From: Hybos culiciformis
Taxonomy: Eukaryota; Arthropoda; Insecta; Diptera; Hybotidae
Assembly (NCBI GenBank): GCA_964007475.1
Contig: OZ023274.1
Coordinates: forward strand, 25,573,090-25,637,089
DNA length: 64,000 nucleotides
Direction of reading: 5' to 3'
Both the position numbers and the translations under genes were made by a program. Numbering within the stretch: the stretch's first letter is position 1; each line of letters starts with the position of its first letter. Of this stretch, positions 43,671 to 55,163 are shown one piece after another. Below the pieces are notes generated by a model. The model saw only the letters and a list, made by a program, of their open reading frames with translations. It did not search any database and had not been told where the DNA came from.

Positions 43671-44454
43671 ATGGTTTCACTCGGCAACACAAAATTTACA
43701 TTCAATCCATTAACACATTTTAATTATTTTAATTGGGCATTCAGAGCGCAAACAATTTTGAAAGCACAAAAATTATGGAAGTATGTGCCCGAAACCACAC
43801 CGAATCCACCTGAGGCTTCATGGGGTGAAAAGAATGAAGAGGCACCATAAGTTTGATAGATGAATCCCAGTATGACTATTTGCGTGGTAAATCGTCGGCG
43901 AAATATGCCTGGGACGTTTTGAAACAAATACATGAGAGGAATACCCCCGGCAGTCGTGTTCGTCTACTTAGACAGATAATGATTCAAAAGGTGGATGAGA
44001 ATAGTGCTGTGGAAGCGCATATAAAAAGGCTCAATGAATTATCTAAGCAATTCCTAGCTCTTGGTGATGAAAAATTAACTGCAGAATTTTTCATGAATGC
44101 CGCTTTGTTAAGTTCTTTGCCAGGAAGTTATGATACTTTGATTATGGCAATTGAAAGCAAAAGCGAGGAACATTTAACTTCTAATTATTATACAGTAATT
44201 AAAGAATATAGAAGGCGTAAAGCTAGAAATGGTGGCACTAGTAAAGATGATGTCGCGCTGAAAGTTTCGAGTAATTTTAATAATTTCAATAATTCAACAA
44301 ATAAATCGAGTAAAAAATTTTTTTAATAAAAATAAAGAGAAGCATAATTTAAAATGTCATTTCTGTGGAAATGCGGGACATTTTAACCGAAATTTCAGAA
44401 AATTTATCCAGTCCCAAAAACAATCAAATAATGCGAGTCAAAATGACAATGTAG
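43671..44454 (+). pseudogene. Copia gag remnant
   Basis: ATG at 43671 opens 59 codons (MVSLGNTKFTFNPLTHFNYF onward) to TAA at 43848-43850. The gag reading continues in another frame (43853-44326) with the copia capsid pattern: DYLRGKSSAKYAWDVL, RLNELSKQFLALGDE, LLSSLPGSYDTL. A further frameshift then leads to a zinc knuckle near 44355 (CHFCGNAGHFNRNF), whose fourth ligand Cys is replaced by Phe. Three independent lesions show it is not functional. Confidence 0.85.
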
Positions 44455-44492
44455 TTGAAAACAATAATGAATATTAATTTTTATTTGAAAAA

Positions 44493-44834
44493 ATGGATGG
44501 ATGGATTTTGGACTCAGGAGCCACGTGTCATATTTGCTGTAATCGTGAGTATTTTATTGAATTTAATGATAAACACAGCGAAAATGTGTCGGTTGCGAAT
44601 GGCAACGAAGTGCAGGCCCATGGCAAGGGCAAAGTTGTAGTAAATTTTTTGAACAAAAGCCGAAATGCAACTATTGAAAATCTCCTATACGTGCCATCCA
44701 TTGAATGCAATTTGATTTCTGTAAAGCAACTGGCTAATAGAGGACTTAAAGTTATTTTTTCTGATTCCGGATGTGAAATTCTTTCCCCTGATAATCATCA
44801 AATAGCGAACGGTGACATAGATAATAATTTATAG
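44493..44834 (+). pseudogene. Copia aspartic protease remnant
   Basis: It contains the active-site motif WILDSGATCHI near its start and the conserved LLYVPSIECNLISVKQLANR further on, as in copia proteases. The frame ends where the LINE is inserted (about 44815-44825). The GAG-pre-integrase region that should follow is not found at the other side of the LINE. Confidence 0.85.
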
Positions 44835-44871
44835 TTTCGTTTCTGGTTTTATTTGTACCGGTTATCTGTCG

Positions 44872-45150
44872 GTTGTGTTTTAATTTTTTTTTATTAATTT
44901 TATATAGTGTTTTGGTTTTGTTTATAATAATTAATAATGATAATAATAATAATAATATAAATAATTTTTTTATTTTGCTTTTTAACAAAAAAAAAAAAAA
45001 AAGGGACAAAAATTATTGTTCTATTTTTTTGTGTATTGTTGTAATTTTGTTTATATTCTGTGTGCGTTTTTGGTTTATGCCTATTTTTTTTCTGTTTATT
45101 GTAGTAAACTTTTACTTTTGGATTTATTTTTTTTAATATAAAAACTTGCT
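44872..45150 (+). other. LINE 5' UTR, low-complexity
   Basis: T-rich and AAT-repeat sequence. Overlapping frames on both strands here are low-complexity artefacts. Confidence 0.5.
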
Positions 45151-45451
45151 GTTTGTTAGTAATGAATTTCAAATGTGATTTTGGAAGGTGCGTTGCAGTG
45201 GCTCAACAACCTATGTGGGTTTGCGGAGGCACATGTAAGCGTTCATTTCATATGAATTGTCTTGGCCTAAACGGCCGTATTTTGGATAAGTTGAAGCGGT
45301 GTGATCACGGATCATTACAATGGTTTTGTGATGATTGTAAGAAACTCTTCGTATCTTCCCTCTGTGCTCAGTTGAAAAGGCTTCATCTCGATTTTCAAAA
45401 ATTTCAAAAGTGCTTTGCATCTTTATCCACTTCGTTGGAATTAGTTTCAGC

Positions 45452-48046
45452 CAGGGTTGCCAACTTTATGCCGGAGGAAAACTGGAGATGGAGAATTGAA
45501 AAAAAATTTATGTAGAAAATACAAACAAAATTAAATTATTAAATTTATCTTTATATTAAATAAAAAACAAACAAAAAAACAAAAATACTTAATCCAAATT
45601 TGAAAATAAAAATCTAAAACTACATAATATTTTAATAGTTAAAAAGTAATAATATCACATATCAAAAGGTAATAATATCACTAATTAATTATAATTTTTA
45701 ATTTTTAAAATTATATTTCTGTTGTTTTGGTACACATGATACCAACAAGTTTTGATCTTCTTTTTGAATCCAATTCAAAAATTCCTCGCAATTCATGTTA
45801 AAATTTATTTTTGCAATAAGTTCAGATTTGACTATATTCAGTCTCATTTTATTTCTATTGTCGGTCCAAATGTTTCCTATTATGGAAAAAATTCGCTCAA
45901 CAAAACTATTACTGACTGGAATACTTAATACTTTGGAAACAATTTTATAAATTTCAGATAAGTTCTCTGTGGAACGGAAAAGGTGCGACCATAATTCAGA
46001 AATAGAATATTTTTCTATATTATCACCCTGCTTCTTAAGTTCGTTATTAATTAACACAATTTCGTTGTATAATTTGTCTTCATCGATGGTACAATTTAAA
46101 ATTTGTGCTGCTTTAATAATATTTGTATAAATAAGTTTTTCTTTTTTAATATTTAAAGCAGTTAGATGTTGAAGTGGAGAATTATTGTAATCATACCATA
46201 AATTTAGATAATCAACAGCCCGGGTGTATACAATTTTGCAATATTTCAAATTTTTTTTTTTCTCATGATCGTTTAATTTGTTTATACCGTTGTTAATCTT
46301 GGATCCGAAAAAATTATCATTTAATCTCTGCTGTAATTGGAATTTAAGGTTCAGCATTATATCATGCACTTCTGTGCTAGTAAGGTCGTTTTTTTGTAAA
46401 ATTAATACAGTTTCCTTCATAATGGTTAAAAAATGTTGCACTAAGTATAGGTACAGTTCGGGAAGTGTAGGATGAGATAGGTCATCTGTAATTTCATTTT
46501 CTTGGTTTTTCACAAACTTCCATATAAGTTTATGGCAATCATTTTCACCTTTTCGCACAAAGTATAATTTTATAGCTGGGTAACAAAGCAGAATTTTATC
46601 CACGGCCATTGATAGACTTATCCAACGAGTTGGAATATTTTTTACCATTTGCGAAAATGTCAGCTGAAAAAATTCAAAGCATGATTTCAAATCTCTTATT
46701 CTGGTAGTACTACATGAAAATTCCGAATATACCTTGTTAACAAAACCTTCAACATCATAAGATAATTTTTTGCATGCATGCTTTGCGCAATTATGACAAA
46801 CATGACAGTTAAAATTACTTTTTAAAATTGCAGGATTTAATGAAGTTAACTTTTAGAAGACTGAGTTGTGCGCTCCATAATTAACATTAGCATTGTCAGC
46901 AGTAAATGCTACCATATTTTTAATAGATAATCCAGCAGTATTAATACATTCTATGATCTTGTTAGTAATAGCTTCAGCTGTTTCATAGTCATCAGAATAA
47001 AAATCAAGAGTTTTATTTTGAATACCACCTTGCTTCGAATAATAGGAAACGATCAGTGGAAAAAGCTTTATATTACCTTTATTTGATGCATCGATAGATA
47101 CTGAAAAAAATCTTGGTGCCTTATTGTAATCATCTTCCTGTAGTTGATTAATAACAATTTCAACTGCTTTGGGACCCAATATATTTTCAACAATAGCTTC
47201 TGCTTTTGTTTTTCCACAGTGTATGAGTTTGGAAATTGATGAATCCTTATATACCTGGCTATTTAATTTGATACCACAGTCAGTACTATGGTAACTTAAA
47301 TGATGATTTAGACCATGATACACTAAAGCTAATTCCGCTATTGAAGTTTTCAGCTCTTTTTAAAAATTTTCTTTTGTGAAAAATGATGTTAAAATTTGGC
47401 TAGAAGTTTCCGCATTAGAATATCTTTGATGTTTGAGAGTTTTTAAATGAGCTTTAACAGACTTTTCTCCTTCGTGTTTTATAGTAAATACTGTTTGGAA
47501 TAATCGGCATTTCGCGGTGTATTCATTTTCCTTTAAAATACATTTGCTATATTCATTTGTCAGCCACGCAGATTGAAAAGATGTGAAATAAAAAGACTGC
47601 TTTTTTCCCTTTGTTTTTGTTCCTTTTGCTTATCATTCGGCATAACCTTTGGGAGGGATAGGAATTTATAGTTTCACAATTAATATTAAATTCTAAATTT
47701 AAAATAATGAATTCTGTACTTACAAATCCAAATTAAATTCTTCTTATTGGAAACGGTTTAACAATAAACAGCAAAACAAGAATATTCAAAAACAAAACAG
47801 ACAGTTGGCTGTCAAATAATTTTGGCTGTCGAATAATCCCAGCACACAACGAATCAACAAAGAAATATAAAAACCCAGTAGAAAATTAATTACTAAGCGA
47901 AATAAAATGACATCTACTGGTAAATAGCTTAGCTTTTAAATTATTTATTTTGGTAAAAACTGGCAAAATGTTCAAAAAACCTGGAGACTGGAGTTTTAAT
48001 TGAAAAACTGGAGACTCCAGGTTAAAACCCCCAGTTGGCAACCCTG
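45452..48046 (-). mobile_element. hAT DNA transposon with decayed transposase, nested in the LINE
   Basis: Ends CAGGGTTGCCAACT / AGTTGGCAACCCTG and an 8-bp target duplication GTTTCAGC (45444-45451, 48047-48054). Subterminal ggagactggag/ctggagactccag motifs lie at both ends. The 2595-bp length and single minus-strand transposase fit a full-length hAT. The shorter 259-1370 element has the same ends. Confidence 0.9.
45698..47645 (-). pseudogene. hAT transposase with BED-like N terminus, broken
   Basis: Reading on the minus strand: the N-terminal part (about 47645-47360) resembles a BED-finger transposase (QSAWLTNEYSKCI, then AKCRLFQTVFTIKHEGEK and a final HLKTLKHQR); the second zinc Cys is Phe. 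The central part (47323-46853) carries the first two catalytic acidic positions in SVSIDASNKGN and AFTADNANVNYGAHN. The last part (46690-45698) ends with the hAT dimerisation domain (LSIPVSNSFVERIFSIIGNI), which also holds the third acidic residue. Stops separate the N-terminal, central and C-terminal frames. It would cut and paste the element if intact; here it is inactive. Confidence 0.85.
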
Positions 48047-48799
48047 GTTTCAGCGGATGTGATAAAACTTAATAACTTTTCCGAAATTCCTCATGATGAC
48101 TTTCAAGATTCTTCCAACTCTTTTATTATTAACGAAGAGCCTCAACATATTTCTCAAATAAATTCTACTTTAAATCCGACATTCGTCAGATATCAACCTG
48201 ATTCTGGCTAAACTGATCCAAGCAATCATAGTTTTCACATTCCTTCAAATAATACCTCTTTATTGCACCCCATTCAGATTTTACCACCTCTTCAGGGTTC
48301 CACAAACACTTCCTTCTTGAATTCAATTTCTAATATTCCTGTTCAGTCTTTACAAAACTTTTCATGGTACTTCCTCTCAACAGATCACAATCCCGTTTCA
48401 GTCCCCTTCACTAACAGTTATTCCTCTCACTTCAGCTTCAGGTAAATCTTCTCATGTTAAATCGCCTGCTAGATCAGCAGAACCTCAAATTATACCCCCT
48501 CCTATAATTAATAAACTAAATCCGAATAAATCTCTTGAAGTAATACCTGGTCCAAGGCCTATATTTATTTCAAGATTAGCGCCTGACACTACCTCCGACG
48601 ATGTTATCAGTTACATAAGAGGTAAATCGACTCTTAGCGCTGACAGCATCAAATGTGTCAAAATAAGTAAAACCACCAGTGCAGTTTCATATTTCAAGTT
48701 AAATATTCCTGATTTCATGTACGAAACTCTACTGTCACAAGACTTCTGGCCAAAGGACACGTTCATTTAACTTTTCAAAAATCGTTCACCATGACTAGT

Positions 48800-51631
48800 T
48801 GAACGTGCTAATTCTCAAAAAAACTAGGAAAACTGTCCCTTTATTATCAAAATGTTCTAAGTGTAAGATTATTTTTCTAAAATCTGAAACACTTAATTTT
48901 GACATTTATGCCTTAACGGAGACTTGATTTTATAAAGACATCCTTGATAATGAACTTTTTTCTCCCTTCTTCCAAATTTTTCGAAAAGATCGTTACCCCA
49001 ATATTGAGGGCGACAGCTCCAATGTTCCAAAAGGTGGTGGAGCTCTAATAGCGACACGTTCTCACCTTGATGTTACTTTGATTTCTCTTCCTTCTTATTC
49101 TTTCATTGATGCCGTTGCGATTAAACTGAAAACTTCTTCTAAATCTATTTTCATTTTGAATATTTACATTAGTCCTAGTAACACTTCTGGTTTCCATGAG
49201 GTTTTAAATGCTATTAATTTTGTCTCTGACATTTTATCCGAAACTGATGAATTTTTGCTTTTAGGTGATTTCAATTTACCCAATTTGAGATGGATTGAAT
49301 CTGATGAGGGTGACTACCTTATTTCTGCTACATCCTCTTCATGTTTGGAGATTGATTTTCTTGATGCTGTTTCATCAACCCCTCTCTTTCAAATTTCCAA
49401 AGTCAAAAATTTTATGAATAGACAGTTGGATCTCATTTTCTTTTCTGTTCAAGAAAGTGCAAATATTTTGGTTGAAATTGATAGATTTCACCCTCCTTTG
49501 AATTTTATATTTAGTGTTGTTGAGTCCAATGAAATAATTCCGCAAAGCTCTTCAGAGTTCAATTTTTGGAAAACTGATTTCATTAAACTCAATAGTTACC
49601 TCAGCCAGACTGACTTTTCATTCCTTGATGATGTGGGTTTGGACTTGGACTCGATAGTTGACTCCTTTTATGAAATTCTTTTCAATGGTTTTTCATCATC
49701 ATGTCCACCTTTTACTAGAAGGGATATGAGATCTTGTTCCCCTCCCTGGTTTAATGGAGAACTTAAAGGTCTAAGAAACAGGAAGAATAAGGCTTGGAAA
49801 AATTTCTTAATAACCGGGAGTGAAGACGATCATGAGACTTTTCAATATTTATTCAATGAGTTCAGAATCTTGTTTGAGTCTCAATATGAGGAGTATTTAA
49901 ACAAGGCAAAGCTTGCCATATTGAAGGATTCAAAAAGATTCTTTAGTTTTATTAATTCTAAGAGGAAAGGAGATAGTTATCCTCAAACTCTTAGTTTCTT
50001 AAATACATCTTCCAATGATGATCTAACTGTGGCAAATTTTTTGCTAACCATTTCTCCAGTTCTTTTTCTGACTCAAACTTCAATGTTGATACTGCCTATT
50101 TAAGTTATTTAAAGAATTGCCCGCAAACTTCTATGACCGCAATATCCATTGAAGTTGATGAACTTTTCAAGTTTTTACCTAAGCTTCAAGATAACTGTTC
50201 TTCTGGGCATGATGGTGTCCCACCGATTCTTGAAAAATTGTGCTTCTACTTTATGTAATCCTGTAACTATTATTTTAAATAGATTTTTATTAACCGGTTA
50301 CTTTCCGAAAATGTGGAAACATTCATACATCATACCCGTTTTCAAGAAAGGTTGCAGAGCTGCCGTTTTAAATTAGCTAAAATTTCTTCAATTCCAAAGC
50401 TTTTTGAAGCGGCTATTTTTGATGATATACATTTTTATTGCAAGAATTTTACTACTGATAATCAGCATGGGTTTCTTTAGGGTAGGTTTACAACTACTAA
50501 TCTTATAAAATTACTTCAGCTTATAGGGATAATATCGTCTGCTCAGAAATGAAACAATGTATAATGAAAAGTATAGTTTCGAGTAATTTGACTTTAAAGA
50601 TTTGAAATTAAAAAAAACGTATGCAAAAATATCAATTAACGTAAAATTTTCATCTAAAAAACACATTTTAATCAACATTAAGAATATTGCAAAATAGTTG
50701 TACTTATAAAATCGAGTACGAGGAATCGAATGGTGCTATTATCTAATAATGACGTATAAATGTCATACGTTGTTTCATTTCTCAGCAGACGATATGGAGA
50801 AGGGTTTTCAGACTGATTCTGTAAACACGGATTTTAGCAAAACATTCGATGTTCTTCCTCACCAGATTATTATATTTAAATTGGCTGCGTATGGTTTCCC
50901 ACCTTCTTTTATTGAGTGGAAAAAATCTTAGCTTGGTATTCGGGATTAAATTTCGCTCTACAACATACACAGCTACTTCTGGAGTGCCTCAAGGTAGCCA
51001 TCTTGGTCCACTTGATTTCGTGATCGCTATTAACGATGTTTCACTCATCATTTCGTATAGCGATCATAACATTTATGCCGATGATATGAAAATTTAAAAA
51101 AAAATTTCTAGTCTTTCAGACTGCAATCTCTTACAAAATGACCTAAATAGCTTTGGCCTTTGGTTTATTAAGAATAATCTTCTTCTTAATGTGTCTAAGT
51201 GTCAAAATATATCATTTTCAACGAAAAGAAATCCTATTAATTTTCAATATACACTTAATAATATTCTTATTCCCAGAGTCAATGAAGTTAGAGATCTCGG
51301 CATTTTATGTGATTACCAATTGACATTTAAACCACATATAAATTCAATTGTAAATAAAGCGAATTCCACTCTTCGTTTTATTAAATGTTGATCAAGAGAG
51401 TTCTGTGACCCATTTATAACTAGATTTCTTTTTACATCTCTTGTGAGACCATTGTTAGAATATGCCTCTCAAGTATGGTCACCCTTTTTTTCTTTGGACA
51501 TCAATAGAGTCGAATCCGTGCAAAAAAAAATTCTTAGATTTGCCTTGAGGCATCTTCCTTGGGAGGATAACTTAATCCTTCCACCGTATAGAGAAATCTT
51601 AAATTTAAGTATCGTTTGGTGGTTATATTAA
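48800..51631 (+). pseudogene. LINE ORF2: endonuclease and reverse transcriptase, decayed
   Basis: The endonuclease (AP-like) begins LSLYYQNVLSV near 48834, then ALTET followed by TGA where family members have Trp (48925). Then come LLGDFNLPNLRW (about 49258-49293) and RQLDLIFF. The His-containing end reads DRFHPPLNF. RT follows from about 50104: LNRFLLTGYFPKMWKHSYII, DFSKTFD (50831), TSGVPQGSHLGPL (about 50977) and the catalytic IYADDMKI (about 51070) followed by a stop. The C-terminal LEYASQVWSPF and QKKILRFALRHLPW (51455-51560) are typical of CR1/jockey-like RTs. At least four frame breaks are present, plus the 264-bp MITE at 50532-50795. Confidence 0.8.
50532..50795. mobile_element. Palindromic MITE inside the LINE RT
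   Basis: Inverted ends of about 30 bp: atatcgtctgctcagaaatg + aaacaatgta on the left, matched with two mismatches on the right. 264 bp, no ORF. The LINE reading resumes right after it (DMEKGFQTDSV). Confidence 0.75.
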
Positions 51632-51831
51632 TTGTTCATGCTTCGTACCGAGCCCTCTCCTCTTATATTGGCATGTATATGAGAGTGATGATAAAGTTTT
51701 CATGGCAATTTATTGCCTTGAAGTGCATCCCCAACTCATTAATTAATATATACTGAAAACATGTAACTCAATTAATTTCATTCAAAATAAAGAAAAATTA
51801 TGTATCCATCAATGGCATACTGATTGCTGAC
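51632..51831. other. Unassigned 200 bp between the two LINE copies
   Basis: No similarity recognised; it contains gagccctctcctcttatatt and an AT-rich tail. It could be LINE 3' UTR or another insertion. Confidence 0.4.
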
Positions 51832-52416
51832 TTATTTATTTATTTATTTATTACAAATGCTTAATACAAGCGAAAATACCCATATAAAATAATAATAAAA
51901 AAAAAAAATCACAATAATGAGAAAGAAAATAAACTAAAAATAAAATAAAATAATTATAAACAAAAATTATATACAAAAATAATTTAAATACAAGTAAATA
52001 ATATAATATATAATATATATTGCACAAATAAATTTGAACTAGCTGATAAAGTATAAAATTGAGTTTTAAAAGAAGGACTATCGAAACTATGTGTTTGAAG
52101 TAGAAAGTGAAATCTGTTATAAATTTTGAACATGGAACTTAGTGGGCTATTTTGACCATAGTTGGTTCTTGAAAATTTGATACAAATAACAACCGAATTT
52201 ACGTGACGGAACATTGAAAAATAAGTTATACATTAAACAGCTACTTGTCATCTTGCCCTCGATAACATTGAGGATAAAACTCAACGATAAATAAGCCCTT
52301 CTACTCTCTAGACTTGGAAGATTGACAAGTTGAAGTCTGTCAGAATACGGAGGTAAATTAAGATAGTCCTGCCAATTAAGGCGCCTCAAAGCAAAACGAA
52401 CGAAATTTTTCTGGTC
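51832..52416 (-). mobile_element. 5'-truncated antisense LINE copy
   Basis: On the minus strand, coding similarity starts at 52416 within the C-terminal RT (QKNFVRFALRRLNWQDYLNL), parallel to QKKILRFALRHLPWEDNLIL in the plus-strand LINE. It continues for about 90 residues, then a 3' UTR and a tail of four to five TAAA units (plus-strand ttatttatttattta from 51832). Truncation at the 5' end is usual for LINE insertions. Its right border touches the resumed copia integrase. Confidence 0.75.
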
Positions 52417-52417
52417 A

Positions 52418-53150
52418 TAATGCGGCCCTATGCAGACGTTTACACCTAGCGGTAAGAAATTTATAATTACTTTTATTGATGATTCTTCCAAATACACCAC
52501 TGTTTATTTATTATCACAAAAGTCTGAGGCTTTCGATAAATTTAAATAATTTCATCATTACGTCAAAAATCAATTTAATAAAAATATCGTCATAATATTA
52601 ATAGGCATTTGACCGTATCTATGTATGTAATCAATTAGTAAGTTGAGACATCTATTGAAGTTAAAATAAAATATAAAGTACAGAGACATCTATTGGAATT
52701 TATATAAAAAACAATTTAGCGGAATGAAAAAAAAAATAATAAAAAAAACATTGTAAAATTCGAAAAAAGCATTGCAAACTACGGTAAATTTGTTGGAAAA
52801 TAAAATTAAAAAATGTATTTCAAAAATTTAAATTTATTTGACTTCCGTGAATATCTCACGGGTTTCGACTAGTATAAAAATTATTCGTACTGATAGAGGT
52901 GGCGAATATATCGATAAAAATTTTGTAGATTATTTAAATAAAGAAGGCATAGTAATACAACGCACATCTCCATATTCTCCTCAACAAAATGGCGTTGCGG
53001 AGAGGAAAAACCGCACATTAATGGAAATGGCGAGGTGCATGTTATATGATGAAAATTTAGAAAAGCGTTTCTGGGCGGGATCAGTAATGACCGCGAATTT
53101 CATGCAAAATAGACTTCCATGGAGAAATATTTAAAAGACTCCTTAAGAAT
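52418..53150 (+). pseudogene. Copia integrase remnant, interrupted
   Basis: It resumes with GPMQTFTPSGKKFIITFIDD (first catalytic Asp) at about 52421, then YLLSQKSEAFDKFK and a stop at 52548. About 280 bp of foreign DNA (52584-52866) follows. Integrase then continues with IKIIRTDRGGEYIDK (second Asp) and YSPQQNGVAERKNRTLMEMA (catalytic Glu), ending near 53134. The D,D35E set is present in fragments, but the N-terminal zinc-binding HHCC region is missing. Confidence 0.85.
52584..52866. mobile_element. Unidentified 280-bp insertion in copia integrase
   Basis: It separates two parts of the integrase frame. It contains gagacatctattgaa twice (about 52648 and 52684, second copy with one change) and a long A-rich middle. 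No inverted ends recognised. Confidence 0.5.
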
Positions 53151-53222
53151 ATGTGTTTAATAAGAAACCTGTTTATTTTAATTTTAGGCGATTTGGATCA
53201 AAATGTTACATAAAAGTACCAG

Positions 53223-54480
53223 ATGAACAAAGACGTAAAAGCTAAACAAGCTATTTTATTGGGGTTAGATATTGAATCCAAAGCATATCGCCTGTATGTA
53301 CCATTAACCAAATTAGTCGTAATTTCTCGTGATGTCAAATTTTTTAATGATAGTCAAAATCCAACAACAACAAAATCGAATTGTGAAGGCGGAGGTCCTA
53401 GAAATGAAGGTATTTATGATGAAAACAAAAAATCAACAAATATCGAATTTGAGTTTGTTTTTCCTGCTGTCACTGATGTGGAAAACGAAGATTCAGTAAG
53501 CAATCGGGATTCTGAATATTAAGATTCAGTAAGCAATGCCGAAGAGTTACTGAAAAGATCAAATCGAAGTAATAAAGGCAAGGCACCAAAATGTCTAATT
53601 GAAGAAATAAACATTGTATCGAATAATGAACCACGAAATTATAATGAAGCAATTACCGGATGTGACAAAGAAAATTGGATTGTGGCTATGAAGGAGGAAA
53701 TCAACTCTATTATTGAAAGTGATACCTGAACTTTAGTTAATTTACCAGAAGGGAAAAATATAGTGGGTTGTAAATAGATTTATAAAATTAAAACAGATAA
53801 TGAAAGCAATATTAAAAGATATAAAGCGCGTCTAGTGGCGCAGGGTTTTAGTCAAAAGTTTGGAAGTGACTATGACCAAGTATTTGCTCAAGTAGCAAAA
53901 CAAACAACGTTTAGAACGTTATTATCCATCGCTGCAGTTCATAAAATGAAAGTTCATCATATCGACCCCAAAACCGCATTTCTAAACGGCGAATTAAATG
54001 AAGAATTATATTTACGCCAACCACCAGGATTTGAAAAAGAAGGTGAAGAAGATAAGGTATATTTACTCAAGAAGAAGTTTATGCGGACTTAAGCAGAGCG
54101 CTCGTGTATGGAACGAAACCCTACATAAAGCGTTGGTAGATATTCATCGTAAACAAAGTTCAGCTTACAATTGTCTTTATACCTACCACAGTAGTACATC
54201 GGATAAATCAATATATGTTTTAATTTACGTTGATGATATATTATTGTCCAGCAATTGTGAAGGGTATATTGAATCAGTAATTTCAAAAAAAGGTGAAATA
54301 AGTCATTATCTGGGAATCAATATCAGTTCATGTAATGATGGTTTTTTATTGGATCAACAAAATTATATTGAAAATGTTATAAAAAAGTTTTGTTTAGATA
54401 ATGCAAAAATTGTTTAAATTCCTCTAAGCCCATCTTATTACAAAGAACTTGAAAATGAAATATTAATTGATAGCAATAAA
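53223..54480 (+). pseudogene. Copia integrase tail and reverse transcriptase remnant
   Basis: 53223-53522 is the variable integrase C-terminal region (SKAYRLYVPLTKLVVISRDV). RT motifs follow: FSQKFGSDYDQVFAQVAKQT, HHIDPKTAFLNGELNEELYL, PPGFEKEGEEDKVYLL, SLCGLKQSARVWNETL and the catalytic LIYVDDILLSSN. Breaks include TAA at about 53520, TGA at about 53727 (W to stop), TAG at 53775, a frameshift near 54085 and a stop at 54415. Confidence 0.85.
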
Positions 54481-55140
54481 TACAGAAGAGCAATTGGATG
54501 TTTATTGTACATCGCGTTGAACACAAGACCTGATATTACAGCAGCAGTAAACATTCTATTACAAAAGTTATCGAAACCATCTATAAAAGATTGGAAACAT
54601 TTGAAGAAGTTGATTGCATACTTAAAAGGCACATCAAGTTTTAAATTAAAATTAGGCCGTGAAGGAGATGATTTTAAATTAATTGGATATGCAGATGCAG
54701 ATTGGGCGGAATATCGAGAAACCAGAAATTCAAACTCTGGATATGTATTTTTCCTGAATGGTCCTATTAGCTGGTCTTCTAGGCGATAGGATTGTATCTC
54801 GTTATCCACAACCGAAGCTAAATACATATCATTGGCAGAAGCAGTTAAAGAGTTAATATGGCTACAAAATCTTTTAGCTGATTTTAGATGGAAAGGAGAT
54901 GTTTGCACTACAATTTTCGAAGATAATCAAAGTGTCTTAAAATTTATTGAGAATAAAAAACTGACTAATCGTTCTAAACATATTGACGTGAGAAAGTATT
55001 TCATTAAAGACATGGTTGATAAAATGAAAGTGGAATGTATTTATTGTCCAACTGAAAGTATAATAGTGGATCTTTTAACCAAGGGTTTGGCCAAGGATAG
55101 GTTCAAAAAGTTGAGAGATACATTGCACTTATTTTCCTAA
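54481..55140 (+). pseudogene. Copia RNase H remnant
   Basis: It contains YIALNTRPDITAAVNIL, YADADWAEYRETRNSNSGYV (catalytic Asp) and SWSSRR, then a TAG at about 54787. Next come LSTTEAKYISLAEAVKELIW (catalytic Glu), FEDNQSVLKFIEN (Asp) and the closing NRSKHIDVRKYFIKD. The frame ends at 55138-55140, just before the polypurine tract. Confidence 0.85.
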
Positions 55141-55153
55141 GATGAATTCAGAT

Positions 55154-55163
55154 TAAGAGGGAG
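55154..55163 (+). promoter_or_regulatory. Copia polypurine tract
   Basis: taagagggag lies directly before the TG of the 3' LTR, the plus-strand priming site. Confidence 0.75.

Larger units (their letters stand above)
45162..48770 (+). pseudogene. LINE ORF1 (PHD finger plus RNA-binding-like region), split by an hAT insertion
   Basis: Part 1 (45162-45451) encodes a C4HC3 PHD finger: MNFKCDFGRCVAV, WVCGGTCKRSFHMNCLGL, then WFCDDCKK. A short coiled stretch (FQKFQKCFASLSTSLELVSA) follows. The hAT at 45452-48046 then interrupts. Part 2 resumes at 48055 after the target duplication in the same sense, with a Ser/Pro-rich linker, a stop near 48210, frameshifts, and a C-terminal domain around 48555-48770 (FISRLAPDTTSDDVISYIR) typical of ORF1 proteins in insect CR1/jockey-like LINEs. 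ORF1 normally coats the LINE RNA. Confidence 0.8.
44822..51631 (+). mobile_element. PHD-finger non-LTR retrotransposon (CR1/jockey-like LINE) inside copia
   Basis: Two-ORF LINE: ORF1 with a PHD-type zinc finger, ORF2 with endonuclease and reverse transcriptase. It replaces the copia sequence between protease and integrase. It is interrupted by an hAT transposon in ORF1 and by a palindromic MITE in ORF2, and has several stops and frameshifts. The 5' end is not exactly defined. The 3' end is unclear because coding similarity stops near 51610 and the normal 3' UTR is not seen; 51632-51831 is unassigned. Confidence 0.8.

Noticed and set aside
44752..45172. Overlapping frames on both strands in the LINE 5' UTR
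   Set aside because: Pure low-complexity N/I/K translations of AAT and T runs.
44822..52416. Single LINE insertion with twin-priming inversion
   Set aside because: For an antisense insertion the inverted 5' part should lie beyond 52416, not on the tail side; two insertions fit better.
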